Counted from the first letter of the stretch, positions 9,804 through 18,682 are shown. The stretch is DNA of 64,000 bases from Polyangiaceae bacterium (GCA_019637265.1 JAHBVY010000006.1:154832-218831); one strand, 5' to 3'. Notes: generated from the letters alone by a model not told the origin. Numbers and translations are program-made.

Positions 9804-11762
9804 ATGACTCAAACAAGCATCCGCATCACCGGGAAGATCTTGCAGCTCACGGAAGATCCGGAGCTCTTGCAGCGCCAGCTGGCTGGCGAAGAGCTCGATC
9901 TCGATCCGAGCCGCAAGCTGATCGACAACATTTCCACGGATGAAATCACCCCCGGCTGGGTCTGCTACTACTTCGACGAGACGCTCGCGCGTTACTCCCT
10001 GGTGGGACTCCGGGGCGGCCTGGTGGAGAAGGACTCGATCAAGGACGGCGGTTTTGGGGTGATCGTCAGCGGGCGCTCGAAGGGCTGCGGCAGCTCACGG
10101 GAGACGGCGCCTTACTCGGAGCTGAAGGCGGGCGTGCAGCTCGTGGTGGCGGAGAGCATCGAGAAGATCTACGGCCAGAATTGTCAGAACATCGGCCTAC
10201 TCACCTCGACGGACTTCGGTCTGCTCGAGCGCATCGCGCGCGGCGAGGAGATCCCCATCAGTGAGTTCACGCGCGGGCTCGATCCCATCAGCGCGCAGAT
10301 CGTCGAGGCAGGCGGGCTGTTCGCCTACAACCGCGCGCGCATGGCGGGGGAGATCGCCCCGCCACCGGTGACCACCGCCGCGCGCCCGATGACGCTGTGC
10401 GAGAAGATCATCGCGCGCCACGCCATCGCCGACGCGAAAACAGGCCGGCTCGGGATCCCCGCGGTGAAGCCGGGGGACGCGCTGTTCGTGCGCACGGACG
10501 TGCGCTTCAGTCACGAGTACGTCACCCCGATGGCGGACTCGCTGTTCCGCGCGGGCTTCGGTGAGGACGCGGAGGTGGCGGAGCCGAGCTCGGTGTTCGC
10601 GTTCCGCGATCACCTGACGTTCCTCGAGCTGGTGATGCCGGAGCAGCACAAGCGGATGGGGCTCTCGGAGCAGGCCGCGTCGCTCAAGACAGTCCAAGAG
10701 ACCTTCTCCAAGCGCCACGGCATCCGCCTCTACGGTGAGGTGGAGCGCGGCGGGAAGACGGTGGGCAGTGAGGCCATCTGTCACAACAAGGTGATCGAGG
10801 AGCTCGCGCTCCCAGGGGATTTGGTGGCGGGTACGGACTCTCACACCTGCATGGCGGGCGCGCTCGGCTGCTTCGCGTTCGGGGTCGGCAGCACGGACAT
10901 GGCCAACGCCTGGTACACGCGGGACGTCCGGGTGCGCGTGCCGGAGACGGTGCGCTTCGAGCTGGTGGGGCGGCTCCAGCCCGGGGTGTGCGCGAAGGAC
11001 GTGATGCTCCACATCCTGAGCCTCGAGCACTTCAAGTCCGGGCGCGGCATCGGGCAGGTGCTGGAGTTCGGTGGTGACGGGGTCCGGGGGCTGAGCCTGG
11101 ATGAGCGAGCCACCCTGACCAACATGGCGGTGGAGGCGGGGAGCTTCACGGGCGTCATCGCGGCTGACGACGTGGTGCTAGACTACCTGGTGGCGATGCG
11201 CGGCGCCGATCGCGCGGCGCTCGAGGCGCGCCTCGTCGCGCCGGATGAGGGCGCCGAGTACGCCGCCACCTTCACGGTGGATCTGAGCGCCATCCCGGTG
11301 ATGGTCGCCACCCCGGGGGATCCGCGTAACGGCATCCCGCTGAGCGAGCTCGCGGAGGACGTGCGGGTGGACATCGCCTATGGCGGCTCGTGCACCGGCG
11401 GCAAGAAGGCGGACATGGACATGTACGCTTCGGTGTTGAAGGCGGCGCTCGAGCGCGGCGAGAAGGTGGCCAGCGGGGTCCAGCTGTACATCCAGTTCGG
11501 CTCTCAGCACATCCGCGCTTACGCCGAAGAGCGCGGCTACATCGACGTGTTCGAGCGCGCGGGGGCCACCTTGGTCGATCCCTCGTGTGGCGCCTGCATC
11601 CGGGCGGGTCCCGGGGTCTCCTTCGACCCGGAGCAGGTGACGGTGAGCGCCATCAACCGGAACTTCCCGGGGCGGAGCGGCCCCGGCAAGGTGTACCTCG
11701 CCAGCCCGCTGGTGGTCGCGGCGAGCGCCGTGGCTGGGCGGATCGCCGCACCCAAGGCCTGA
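9804..11762 (+). CDS. Single-chain permuted aconitase-superfamily hydro-lyase
   Basis: This 652-residue enzyme has the swivel (LeuD-like) domain first and the catalytic (LeuC-like) domains second, the reverse of AcnA and of the usual LeuC/LeuD subunits. Residues about 35-170 carry IDNISTDEITPG and SGRSKGCGSSRETAP; residues about 195-650 carry GTDSHTCMAGALGCFAFGVG, AYGGSCTGGKKADMDMY and SINRNFPGRSGPG-type signatures. The [4Fe-4S] ligands are intact: C530, C595 and C598. The order resembles AcnB, but the N-terminal HEAT-like domain of AcnB is missing and the chain is about 200 residues shorter. The substrate could be citrate, isopropylmalate, methylcitrate or another 2-/3-hydroxyacid; sequence reading does not decide. 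It is monocistronic. Confidence 0.85.
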   Translation: MTQTSIRITGKILQLTEDPELLQRQLAGEELDLDPSRKLIDNISTDEITPGWVCYYFDETLARYSLVGLRGGLVEKDSIKDGGFGVIVSGRSKGCGSSRETAPYSELKAGVQLVVAESIEKIYGQNCQNIGLLTSTDFGLLERIARGEEIPISEFTRGLDPISAQIVEAGGLFAYNRARMAGEIAPPPVTTAARPMTLCEKIIARHAIADAKTGRLGIPAVKPGDALFVRTDVRFSHEYVTPMADSLFRAGFGEDAEVAEPSSVFAFRDHLTFLELVMPEQHKRMGLSEQAASLKTVQETFSKRHGIRLYGEVERGGKTVGSEAICHNKVIEELALPGDLVAGTDSHTCMAGALGCFAFGVGSTDMANAWYTRDVRVRVPETVRFELVGRLQPGVCAKDVMLHILSLEHFKSGRGIGQVLEFGGDGVRGLSLDERATLTNMAVEAGSFTGVIAADDVVLDYLVAMRGADRAALEARLVAPDEGAEYAATFTVDLSAIPVMVATPGDPRNGIPLSELAEDVRVDIAYGGSCTGGKKADMDMYASVLKAALERGEKVASGVQLYIQFGSQHIRAYAEERGYIDVFERAGATLVDPSCGACIRAGPGVSFDPEQVTVSAINRNFPGRSGPGKVYLASPLVVAASAVAGRIAAPKA

Positions 11763-11959
11763 CGTAGCGGTGAGGGGCGCCGGATCCACGGCGTCCCTGG
11801 TCCTTGCAACTCACCCTGGGATCGATCATGGTTCGCGCCCCCGGTGTCGCGCGAGGCGGCGTTCGCGGGCTCCAGCGGCGGCCGTCGCCGCTGCCAGCCG
11901 CGAGTGGACGTCGTGCCTGACGGAGCGTCACTGGGTCTCGTGATTGGAGTCCTCCGAAG

Positions 11960-12505
11960 ATGACCGACATCGACACGCTCAAGCTCGACACTCGGGTGCG
12001 CGAGCGCCTGCTCCGTAAGGGGCTACTGACCACCGCCGAGGTGGAGGCACAGCTCGCCGCGCTGACTGACACCGCCGATCAACACGACGTGGTGAGCCTC
12101 GCGCAGCCCGCGCTGGCGCCGCGCGATGACGAGGAGCGGGCGGCGGAGCGCGAGCGAGCTGCGCAGCAGGTCGCGGAGGCGCAGGCCGCCGCCACGGCGC
12201 AGGCCGCGGAGAGCACCACCGCGGTGGAGGCGCCCAGTGTGCCCGCCGCGGAGGCCGCGCCCAGTGCGCCCGCCGCGGCTGCCGCGCCGGTGGCGGAGGC
12301 CGCGCCGCCGGTCGAGGCTGCGCCGGCTGAAGTGGCGCCCGCCGTCGAGGCGGCGCCCGTAGCCGAGCCTGTCGCAGCGGCGCCCGCGCCCGAAGCTGCC
12401 CGCGAGCCCGCGGCCGAAGCGAGCGAGCCCGCGGCTGCTGCACAGGCGAGCTCCGTCGCCGAGGAAGACGCGACGGACGCAGGCTGGGGCGACGAGGAGT
12501 CGTGA
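11960..12505 (+). CDS. Hypothetical protein with Ala/Pro/Glu-rich tail
   Basis: A 181-residue protein not recognised as a known family. Residues 1-50 look folded (DTRVRERLLRKGLLTTAEVEAQLAAL style helices), a basic helix-forming module. From about residue 60 the chain is a low-complexity repeat of Ala, Pro, Val and Glu, ending in an acidic tail (GWGDEES). It has no signal peptide. GGAGTCCTCC lies upstream of the ATG. The stop overlaps the GTG of the DUF1844 gene, so it forms a coupled operon with that gene and the HtrA-like protease. Confidence 0.7.
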   Translation: MTDIDTLKLDTRVRERLLRKGLLTTAEVEAQLAALTDTADQHDVVSLAQPALAPRDDEERAAERERAAQQVAEAQAAATAQAAESTTAVEAPSVPAAEAAPSAPAAAAAPVAEAAPPVEAAPAEVAPAVEAAPVAEPVAAAPAPEAAREPAAEASEPAAAAQASSVAEEDATDAGWGDEES

Positions 12506-12777
12506 GCGCGGTGGACGACAGCGAGCTACCGGCGATCGACTTCGCCACCTTCGTGCTGTCGTTGAGCCACTCGGTGCTGGTGCACCTGGGGGACGCTGAA
12601 GATCCATCCACCCACACGCGCTCTCGCGATCTCCCCATGGCGCGCCAAACGCTCCACCTCCTGGGGCTGCTCCAAGAGAAGACGCGCGGTAACCTGACGG
12701 GGGATGAGGAGCGCGTCCTCGATCAGGCGCTCATCGACCTCAAGCTGCGGTTGGCCGAGGTCGAGCAGGCGGAGTGA
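12502..12777 (+). CDS. DUF1844 family protein
   Basis: A 91-residue protein matching the DUF1844 pattern: LPAIDFATFVLSLSHSVLVH-L-G, then DLPMARQTLHLLGLLQEKT-RGNLTGDEE, and a C-terminal helix. The family is common in delta-proteobacteria and related phyla and has no firm function. It starts at GTG overlapping the upstream stop and ends overlapping the next start, so it is the middle gene of a tightly coupled trio with an HtrA-like protease. The context hints at envelope homeostasis, but this is inference. Confidence 0.88.
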   Translation: MSAVDDSELPAIDFATFVLSLSHSVLVHLGDAEDPSTHTRSRDLPMARQTLHLLGLLQEKTRGNLTGDEERVLDQALIDLKLRLAEVEQAE

Positions 12778-13949
12778 CTAGGTCGTTCGTTGCCTTGACG
12801 GGTGCGCTGGGCTTCTGGATCAGCGCGGGGCTGGCCTTGGCGCCGCTCGGGTGTGATCGCGCCACGGCTTCTCCCGCCCCTAGCGCGAGCGCCACCCAGA
12901 GCGCTCCGGTGCTAGCCAACCCCCCCCAAAACCCGACGCCGCAGGTGGTGTTGCCGTCGGGTGTCGCCGCTCCGGCGAGCTTCGCGGACATCGCCGCGAA
13001 GGCGGATCCGGCGGTGGTGTTCGTGAAGACGCTGCAGGAGTCGCGGTCGCGCGGCGGCGGTCGTCGGATGGTGGGGCAGGGGCTGGGGTCGGCGTTCGTC
13101 TACGACCCTGACGGGCTCATCCTCACGAACAACCACGTGATCGCCGGCGCGGCGGACATCCAGGTCACGTTCGCGCAAGACGGCCGCGAGATGCGGGCGG
13201 AGGTGGTGGGGCGCGATCCGCCGACGGACATCGCCATCCTGCGGGTGGACGCGAAGGGGCTGCCCTTCCTGCCGCTGGGCGACTCGGACACGACGCGGGT
13301 GGGGGATTGGGTGCTCGCGATCGGCAACCCGTTCGGGCTGTCGCACACGGTGTCGGCCGGCATCGTCTCGGCCAAGGGGCGCACGCGAGACGACGTGAAG
13401 GGGCTCGACTCGTCAGGGTACTATAACTTCCTCCAGACGGACGCCTCCATCAACCCGGGCAACTCCGGCGGCCCGCTGCTCGACACCGCGGGCCAGGTGG
13501 TGGGCATCAACACGGCGATTCGAGCGCGCGCCAACAACATCGGCTTCGCCATCCCCATCAACATGGTGAAGGAGCTGGTGCCGCGGCTGATCAAGGACGG
13601 GCGGCTCAAGCGCTCGGCGATCGGCATCGTGGTGGCGGGGGTGACGCCGGAGGACATCACGCGCTTGGGGCTCTCGGAGCGCGGCGGGGCGCTGGTGCGT
13701 GAGGTGAAGCCGGGCAGCGCTGGGGACCGCGCCGGGCTCGGGGAGGACGACGTCATCCTCCAGTTCGACGGTCAGCCCATCTCCGGGCCGGAGCGCTTGC
13801 GGTGGCTCGCGAGCGTCGCTGGGGTGGGGCGTGAGGTGTCACTGAAGGTGGCGCGTGGGAAGCGGACCTTCGATTTGAAGCTCACCCTGGGCGAGCTGGC
13901 GGAGGCCGCGGAGCCCGCGCCTGAGCCCGATTTCTTCGATATGCCGTGA
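12774..13949 (+). CDS. HtrA/DegP-like serine protease, lipoprotein form
   Basis: A 391-residue trypsin-like protease with the triad H121 (LTNNHVIAG), D152 (TDIAILR) and S231 (NPGNSGGPLL), followed by one PDZ domain (about 283-370; GALVREVKPGSAGDRAGL). The N-terminus has a lipobox-like ALAPLGC (Cys27) and a Pro/Ser linker, so it is probably anchored in a membrane rather than free in the periplasm. HtrA proteases degrade or refold damaged envelope proteins. With a single PDZ it resembles DegS in layout, but the lipoprotein signal differs from the DegS anchor. Translation is coupled to the DUF1844 gene (GTGA overlap). The linker is encoded by a run that on the minus strand reads GGGTTTTGGGGGGGGTTGG, like the intergenic G-run motif. 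Confidence 0.92.
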   Translation: MTRSFVALTGALGFWISAGLALAPLGCDRATASPAPSASATQSAPVLANPPQNPTPQVVLPSGVAAPASFADIAAKADPAVVFVKTLQESRSRGGGRRMVGQGLGSAFVYDPDGLILTNNHVIAGAADIQVTFAQDGREMRAEVVGRDPPTDIAILRVDAKGLPFLPLGDSDTTRVGDWVLAIGNPFGLSHTVSAGIVSAKGRTRDDVKGLDSSGYYNFLQTDASINPGNSGGPLLDTAGQVVGINTAIRARANNIGFAIPINMVKELVPRLIKDGRLKRSAIGIVVAGVTPEDITRLGLSERGGALVREVKPGSAGDRAGLGEDDVILQFDGQPISGPERLRWLASVAGVGREVSLKVARGKRTFDLKLTLGELAEAAEPAPEPDFFDMP

Positions 13950-14297
13950 GCCGAGCGCCGGGTTTGGCTAGGCTCGGGAGCTGAGCCAGGGCAGCCTGCT
14001 CCGGCTCGGCACGTAAGCCCATGGGTGATGACCTCCCCCCGCGTCACGCGCCCCCACGCTGGTCGGGCCGCCCCTCCAGCGAGCGCGCCCAGGACCCAGC
14101 CGCCCGCCTGGTCGCCTGCGCGTCCGTCCCGCCAGGAAGAGGCTGTACGGCGAGGGGTAGCCGCAAGCACGCCGCGGGTCCCGGCGAGCGGCAGCGGCTC
14201 CCCTGGCGCTCCAACTCGGCCTTTGGGGCCAGCGCTCGGGCCGGTGCCTGGCGCTGGGCGCCTGAGCTCACCACTCCAAGAGGCTGATCCGGATGTC
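13950..14297 (+). other. Intergenic region upstream of the ECF sigma gene
   Basis: The sigma-factor frame is open back to an ATG at 14025, but the translation there is low-complexity Pro/Ala/Arg with weak codon bias, so I treat it as leader. TAGGCT occurs at 13969-13974. No hairpin with a T-run is seen. Confidence 0.4.
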
Positions 14298-14975
14298 ATG
14301 GTGGTGAATAGGGCCCAGGCGAAAGCGTCCAACCGCGAGGCTCGTCGTGCCGAGGCGGAATATGACGGAGGACTCATCGTGCGCGCCCAGGCTGGGGATC
14401 GGGGGGCGTTCCATGAGCTGGTGCAGCGCCACGAGCGGCGCGCGTTCGCGATCGCGATGGGGCTCGTCCGTGACCCCAACGACGCGCGCGAGGTGGTTCA
14501 GGAGGCGTTCCTGCGCGTCCACCGCAGCCTCGAAGGGTTCCAGGGCGGCTCGAGCTTCTTCACCTGGCTCTACCGCATCGTCACGAACCTCTCCATCGAC
14601 TTCATGCGCAAGCCGGCGCGTCGCGAGCTGGAGCTCAGTGAGCACCACGATCTCAGCGACGAACAGCCGAGCCCCTTCCTATCGAAGATTGACGGCTCCG
14701 ATCCGCTGGATGTCGTGCGGCGCCGAGAAATCGCGCAGCGCATCGGCGCGGCGCTGGAGGCGTTGCCGCCCTACCACCGGAACGTCATCTTGATGCGTGA
14801 GGTCGAGGGCATGAGCTACGAGGAAATGGCCGAGGCCATGGAAGTATCCAAAGGGACGATCATGAGTCGCTTGTTCCACGCGCGTCAGAAGCTCCAGCGT
14901 GCCCTCGCCGATTGTTACCAGGAGCAAATCGGTAAGCCGCCCGTGAAGGCGCGCGACTCGGGGGAGGACGCATGA
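14298..14975 (+). CDS. ECF-type RNA polymerase sigma factor
   Basis: A 225-residue sigma-70-family factor. Region 2 is clear ([60 protein letters not shown]) and region 4 follows ([47 protein letters not shown]). Regions 1 and 3 are absent, as in ECF (RpoE-like) factors. The ATG at 14298 has AAGAGG upstream and begins just before the conserved region; a start at 14025 would add 91 residues of low complexity. The stop overlaps the start of the putative anti-sigma gene (ATGA), a standard arrangement for a factor and its antagonist. Confidence 0.93.
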   Translation: MVVNRAQAKASNREARRAEAEYDGGLIVRAQAGDRGAFHELVQRHERRAFAIAMGLVRDPNDAREVVQEAFLRVHRSLEGFQGGSSFFTWLYRIVTNLSIDFMRKPARRELELSEHHDLSDEQPSPFLSKIDGSDPLDVVRRREIAQRIGAALEALPPYHRNVILMREVEGMSYEEMAEAMEVSKGTIMSRLFHARQKLQRALADCYQEQIGKPPVKARDSGEDA

Positions 14976-15769
14976 CCACGCCCCGCTCCATCAAGGCGCT
15001 GGGTCCACCCGAGGCGCTGAGCCCGGCCGAGGCGCTGAGCCCGGCCGAGGCGCCAGGCTCGATCGAGGCGCCAGGCTCGATCGAGGCGCACGGTGACGCT
15101 GCATCCCCTGTTGCCGCTGCAGCCGCCGTGGAGGCTGAGCACCTCATGCGGGTGATGGCGGCGTTCGATGGCGAGCTCAGCCCTGAGGAGGAGGCCGAGC
15201 TCACGCGCCTGATGGAGGACCCAGCGCTGCGCGCCGACGTGGAGGCGCAGTTCGCGGGCCTCACCGATCTGGGGGACACGGTGCGCCTGTACGCGGAGGA
15301 GACCACGGAGGGTTACCCGTCGTTGGCGCAGTCCGTGATGGAGCGGTTGGGTGAGGCTCCCTCGGTGTCCGAGAGCGAAGCGCCGCCGGTCGACGGCGCG
15401 GCCCAGCGTGGCGGAGGGGATTCGTCCAACGTGCGGCGGCTGCCAGGACCGTCTGTGCGGGGGCGCGGTGAGCGCGCTCGGGTGGTGGGGGTCGGTTTGT
15501 TCTTGGCGGCCGCGGCGGCGCTGCTCGTGTGGGCGATGCAGCCCACGGTGCCCGCCGTCTCGCCGCCAGCGCCGCAGGCCTCCGTGGTGGAGCCAGCGCC
15601 CAGCGCTTCGGTGGCGGTGGTCAGCGCAGAGGAAGATCCAGTCGCCATCGTGTCGGTGGATTTCGGTAGCAGTGATGGCACCATCTTCGTGCTGGATGAG
15701 ACCACGCCGGTGGTGTGGCTCGCGGAGGAGCCCGCCGCGGGGCAGGGCTCCCAAGGTGGATCTTTATGA
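14972..15769 (+). CDS. Putative membrane anti-sigma factor
   Basis: A 265-residue single-pass protein. After a repeat-rich start (EALSPAEALSPAEAPGSIEA style units) comes a cytoplasmic helix-rich section (LMRVMAAFDGELSPEEEAEL, LMEDPALRADVEAQFAGL) like that of anti-sigma factors with an N-terminal antisigma fold, but no H-x3-C-x2-C zinc motif. A membrane segment follows at about 171-190 (VVGVGLFLAAAAALLVW), then a Pro/Ala/Ser linker and a short beta-rich periplasmic end (SSDGTIFVLDETTPVVWL). The overlap with the ECF gene supports an anti-sigma role. The N-terminal repeats are exact at DNA level (18- and 15-base units). Confidence 0.75.
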   Translation: MTTPRSIKALGPPEALSPAEALSPAEAPGSIEAPGSIEAHGDAASPVAAAAAVEAEHLMRVMAAFDGELSPEEEAELTRLMEDPALRADVEAQFAGLTDLGDTVRLYAEETTEGYPSLAQSVMERLGEAPSVSESEAPPVDGAAQRGGGDSSNVRRLPGPSVRGRGERARVVGVGLFLAAAAALLVWAMQPTVPAVSPPAPQASVVEPAPSASVAVVSAEEDPVAIVSVDFGSSDGTIFVLDETTPVVWLAEEPAAGQGSQGGSL

Positions 15770-16500
15770 GCAGCCGATTGTTGAGCCGCGGTGTGAGCGG
15801 GTGGTGGGCGTTGGCTGCCTTGGCGTCAGCCGTGGTGCTCTCGGTCGTCCCGGCCGCGCGCGGAGCCAGCGCGGAGCCTCGTCGGGCTGCGGTGCCGCTG
15901 GAGTCAGGTAACCTGACGATGCCCCAGGCTCAGGCGTCGAGCGCGCTGCCGTCAGGTGAGCTGGCTATGGGCGCTCTGCCCGCGAGCGCTCTACCCCAGG
16001 GCGCTCTACCCCAGGGCGCTCTGTCCGCGAGCGCGCTGCCCCTGGGCGTGACGGCGCTGGACGACAAGGACAAGAAGGAGGAGCCGGCCGTCGCCAAGTT
16101 CTCGGCGGAGGTGCTGGTGCTCCACGCGACCAACGCGGGCAAGGGCATCGACAAGCGCATCGGCGAGATGCCCCAGCTGAAGAAGCCGCCGTTCAGCTCC
16201 TACGACAGCTACGAGCTGCTCATCAAAGAGACGCTCCCGCTCATCAAGAGCAAGCCCGCCAAGCTCACGCTGCCGAACAAGCGCGTGCTCCAGACGGAGC
16301 TCCTGGCGGAGCTGCCGAAGGACTACGTGAAGCTGAGCGCCTCCATCAACCAGCCAGGTGGTAAGGATTTCTTACCGCTCCTGGAGGTGAAGGCCAAGGC
16401 GGGCCAGTCGTTCATCGTGGCCGGCCAGAGCTACCAGGGCGGCATCTTGGTGCTCGTGATCCGGGTGCTGCTCACGCCCAAGGACGACAAGGGCAAGTAG
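15766..16500 (+). CDS. Secreted protein of the ECF sigma cassette
   Basis: A 244-residue protein starting at an ATG that overlaps the anti-sigma stop. It has a signal peptide (WWALAALASAVVLSVVPAARG), a tail of five-residue repeats of the form A-L-P-x-G/S (about residues 60-100), and a folded C-terminal domain (about 115-244; AKFSAEVLVLHATNAGKGID, LTLPNKRVLQTELLAELPKD, GQSFIVAGQSYQGGILVLVI). I do not recognise the domain. Its position makes it a likely periplasmic partner or sensor of the sigma/anti-sigma pair; similar three-gene cassettes occur in myxobacteria as I recall, but the role is inferred. Confidence 0.7.
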   Translation: MSSRLLSRGVSGWWALAALASAVVLSVVPAARGASAEPRRAAVPLESGNLTMPQAQASSALPSGELAMGALPASALPQGALPQGALSASALPLGVTALDDKDKKEEPAVAKFSAEVLVLHATNAGKGIDKRIGEMPQLKKPPFSSYDSYELLIKETLPLIKSKPAKLTLPNKRVLQTELLAELPKDYVKLSASINQPGGKDFLPLLEVKAKAGQSFIVAGQSYQGGILVLVIRVLLTPKDDKGK

Positions 16501-16563
16501 GCGCCTCGCCGCGCCCCACGCCGTGAGGGTGCCCGCGGCCGGTGCCCGTGAGCTTTGGGGTGA

Positions 16564-16599
16564 CGGCGGGTGAGCCGCTCGTTTTTTTGGGGGGGTTGG
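16564..16599 (+). terminator. Possible terminator with T-run/G-run motif (copy 2)
   Basis: A short stem CGGC / GCCG (16564-16577, loop GGGTGA) is followed by TTTTTTT (16582-16588) and then GGGGGGGTTGG. It lies 64 bases after the stop of the secreted protein gene, between convergent genes. The stem is short, so termination is uncertain; GAGCCGYTCRTTT-G7-TTGG recurs at 41767-41790. Confidence 0.45.
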
Positions 16600-16666
16600 T
16601 CGCGCCGTGGCGTGACGCGCGGCGCTGCAGTCGCTGGCTGTCACGTGCGGCTGAGGTGCTGCGCCC

Positions 16667-18670
16667 CTACCGGTCGCGGTCGTCGCTCGATTTATCGAGG
16701 TCGAGGATGCGGGTGCCGCCCACGTAGCTCTTGGTCTCGTAGCGGGTGATCTTGCCGATTTTGCGGACAATCTCCGCCATGCGCTCGGCCTCGGTCACGA
16801 TCACGCTGGCGGCGCCGAACAGCTGCGAGGAGCGATCCAGGTGGCGGCGCAAGAGCTCGGCGTAGCCGATGACGCTGGTGAGGGGCTGGTTCAGCTCGTG
16901 GGCGGCGGTGCCCGCCAGCTCGGCCACGATGGCCTGGCGCTCCCTGAGGCGGAGCTCCTCTTGCGCTTGGCCGAGCTTGGTCTCCATGCGCAGGCGGTCG
17001 CGCAGATCAGTGAACACCCCCACGCTCCCGACGGGCTCGCCGTTCTCCAGCAAGAGCGCCGCCGAGAGCTTGACCTGGATCAGCTCGCCGCTGCTGCTCA
17101 CCATATCCACGCGGTAATTTTCTAGGCGTCCCACGTCGTCGCGGTCGGCGCTGCGGATCTGGCGCATCACCTCGCGCGCCACGCCGGGCGGGTAGAAGAT
17201 CTCCACGGAGGCCTTGCCGATGATGTCCTCCGCTGGGTAGCCGAACACGCGCGAGGCGGCGCGGTTGAAGATCAGCACGCGGCCGCTCAAGTCGGCCGAG
17301 ACGATGGCGTCCACCGAGCTGTCGATCACGCGCTCCAGGAACTCCTTCGTCTGACGCAGCTCGCGCTCGGTGCGGCGCTCGCTCGTGACGTCGCGGAAGC
17401 TGAACAGCACCGCGTCGTCCTCATGCAGCACCGAGCTGAAGTTGACGCTCAGCGTGATGACCTCGCCCGTTTGGGTGACGGCGTCGAGGTCTTGGCTCAG
17501 CGGGTAGGCGCCCTCACGGAAGCCCGCCATCAGGCGCTCGACGCGCGCGTGCTCGTTCGGCGCCGTGAGGCTCATCAGGCTCCGCGCTTTGAACTCGCGC
17601 TCGGAGTAGGCGAGGATGGCGCGCGCCTGGGAGTTGGCAAATAGTACCTTGCCCTGACCATCGATGACCACCATGCCATCGGCGGCGCTCTCGAAGAAGT
17701 CAGCGTAGCGCTGGAATTGCTGGACTCGCTGCTCCGCCTCCACCCGCGCGTGGGTGCTCTGCTCGGTCTCGTCTCGCAGCGACTTCAGCACCCGGGCGTT
17801 CTGGAGCGACAGCGCCGTGGCGTTGGCGAGGGTGCGCACCGTCTCCAGCTCCTGCTCGAAGGCGGCGCCGGGGATCTTGGAGCGGAGGAACAGCACCCCG
17901 AGCGCGCGCCCCTCGTGCGTCAGCGGCACTAACGTCAGGGAGGCGAACGTGATCGGGGTGTCCTCGCGCCGCACCACCTCGAGCAGCGGGTGGCTCGTGG
18001 CGTCTTGAATCACGAGCGGCTTCCCGGTGGCGAGCACCTCGCGGATCTCCGGGTAGCGATCGAGCTCGATGGGCAGGTCACGGACGGCGCGGTCGTCACT
18101 GGTCGCGACCACGTAGCCCAGGCGGTCGTCGCTCGAGAGCACGATCGAGCAGCGGTCCACCTTGGCTACCTGCGCCAGGCGATCGACCACCTGAAACAGG
18201 ATGTCGTGGATGTCCTCACTCGAGCCGAGGGCATAGGTCAGCTCCAGCACCAGCTCGGCGCGCTGCTCGCGGCGGCGCAGCTCCTCGACGTAGCGCTGCA
18301 TCCGGAGCTGCCCGCGGATCCGCGCGATCAGCTCGGCGGCGCGGAACGGCTTGTGGATGTAGTCGTCGGCGCCGGAGGCGAAGATGCGGCGGATGTCCTC
18401 GTCGGTGTCGAGGCCCGTCAGCACCACCACCGGGAGATCGGGCAGCGCGAGCTCGTCGCGGATCACGCGCAGCACCTCGTAGCCGTCGGGCTCGGGCATC
18501 AGCAGATCGAGCAGCACCAGGGCGGGGCGCTCCTGCTTCAGCCAACGGATGGCCTCGCGCCCGCAGCCCAGCGCGACCACCTCGAGCTGGGCGCGCTCGA
18601 GCGCCTGGGTGAGGACATGACGACTGACCGCATCGTCATCCACCACGAGGATCACGCCCGGTGAGGACAT
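16667..18670 (-). CDS. Receiver-GAF-PAS-PAS-HisKA signalling protein lacking an ATPase domain
   Basis: A 667-residue soluble protein. Domains in order: receiver (about 1-125; D12/D13, phospho-acceptor D55, T85, K107), GAF (about 145-310), two PAS domains (about 345-465 and 475-590; FFESAADGMVVIDGQGKVLF and VIDSSVDAIVSADLSGRVLI), and a HisKA helix with the phospho-histidine motif AAHELNQPLTSVIGYAELL. The chain ends about 60 residues later with KITRYETKSYVGG and an acidic tail. No HATPase_c boxes (N, G1, G2) follow, so it cannot bind ATP by itself. It may accept phosphate from another kinase or serve as a phosphotransfer hub. TAGAGT lies six bases before the ATG. Confidence 0.9.
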   Translation of the reverse strand: MSSPGVILVVDDDAVSRHVLTQALERAQLEVVALGCGREAIRWLKQERPALVLLDLLMPEPDGYEVLRVIRDELALPDLPVVVLTGLDTDEDIRRIFASGADDYIHKPFRAAELIARIRGQLRMQRYVEELRRREQRAELVLELTYALGSSEDIHDILFQVVDRLAQVAKVDRCSIVLSSDDRLGYVVATSDDRAVRDLPIELDRYPEIREVLATGKPLVIQDATSHPLLEVVRREDTPITFASLTLVPLTHEGRALGVLFLRSKIPGAAFEQELETVRTLANATALSLQNARVLKSLRDETEQSTHARVEAEQRVQQFQRYADFFESAADGMVVIDGQGKVLFANSQARAILAYSEREFKARSLMSLTAPNEHARVERLMAGFREGAYPLSQDLDAVTQTGEVITLSVNFSSVLHEDDAVLFSFRDVTSERRTERELRQTKEFLERVIDSSVDAIVSADLSGRVLIFNRAASRVFGYPAEDIIGKASVEIFYPPGVAREVMRQIRSADRDDVGRLENYRVDMVSSSGELIQVKLSAALLLENGEPVGSVGVFTDLRDRLRMETKLGQAQEELRLRERQAIVAELAGTAAHELNQPLTSVIGYAELLRRHLDRSSQLFGAASVIVTEAERMAEIVRKIGKITRYETKSYVGGTRILDLDKSSDDRDR

Positions 18671-18676
18671 TCGGGC

Positions 18677-18682
18677 ACTCTA
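18677..18682 (-). promoter_or_regulatory. Putative -10 hexamer (TAGAGT)
   Basis: TAGAGT on the minus strand is six bases upstream of the ATG at 18670, suggesting a leaderless message for the receiver-GAF-PAS-HisKA gene. Confidence 0.45.

Noticed and set aside
14025..14297. Upstream extension of the ECF sigma gene to an ATG at 14025
   Set aside because: The extra 91 residues are Pro/Ala/Arg low complexity with no conserved sigma region; ATG 14298 has an upstream AAGAGG.
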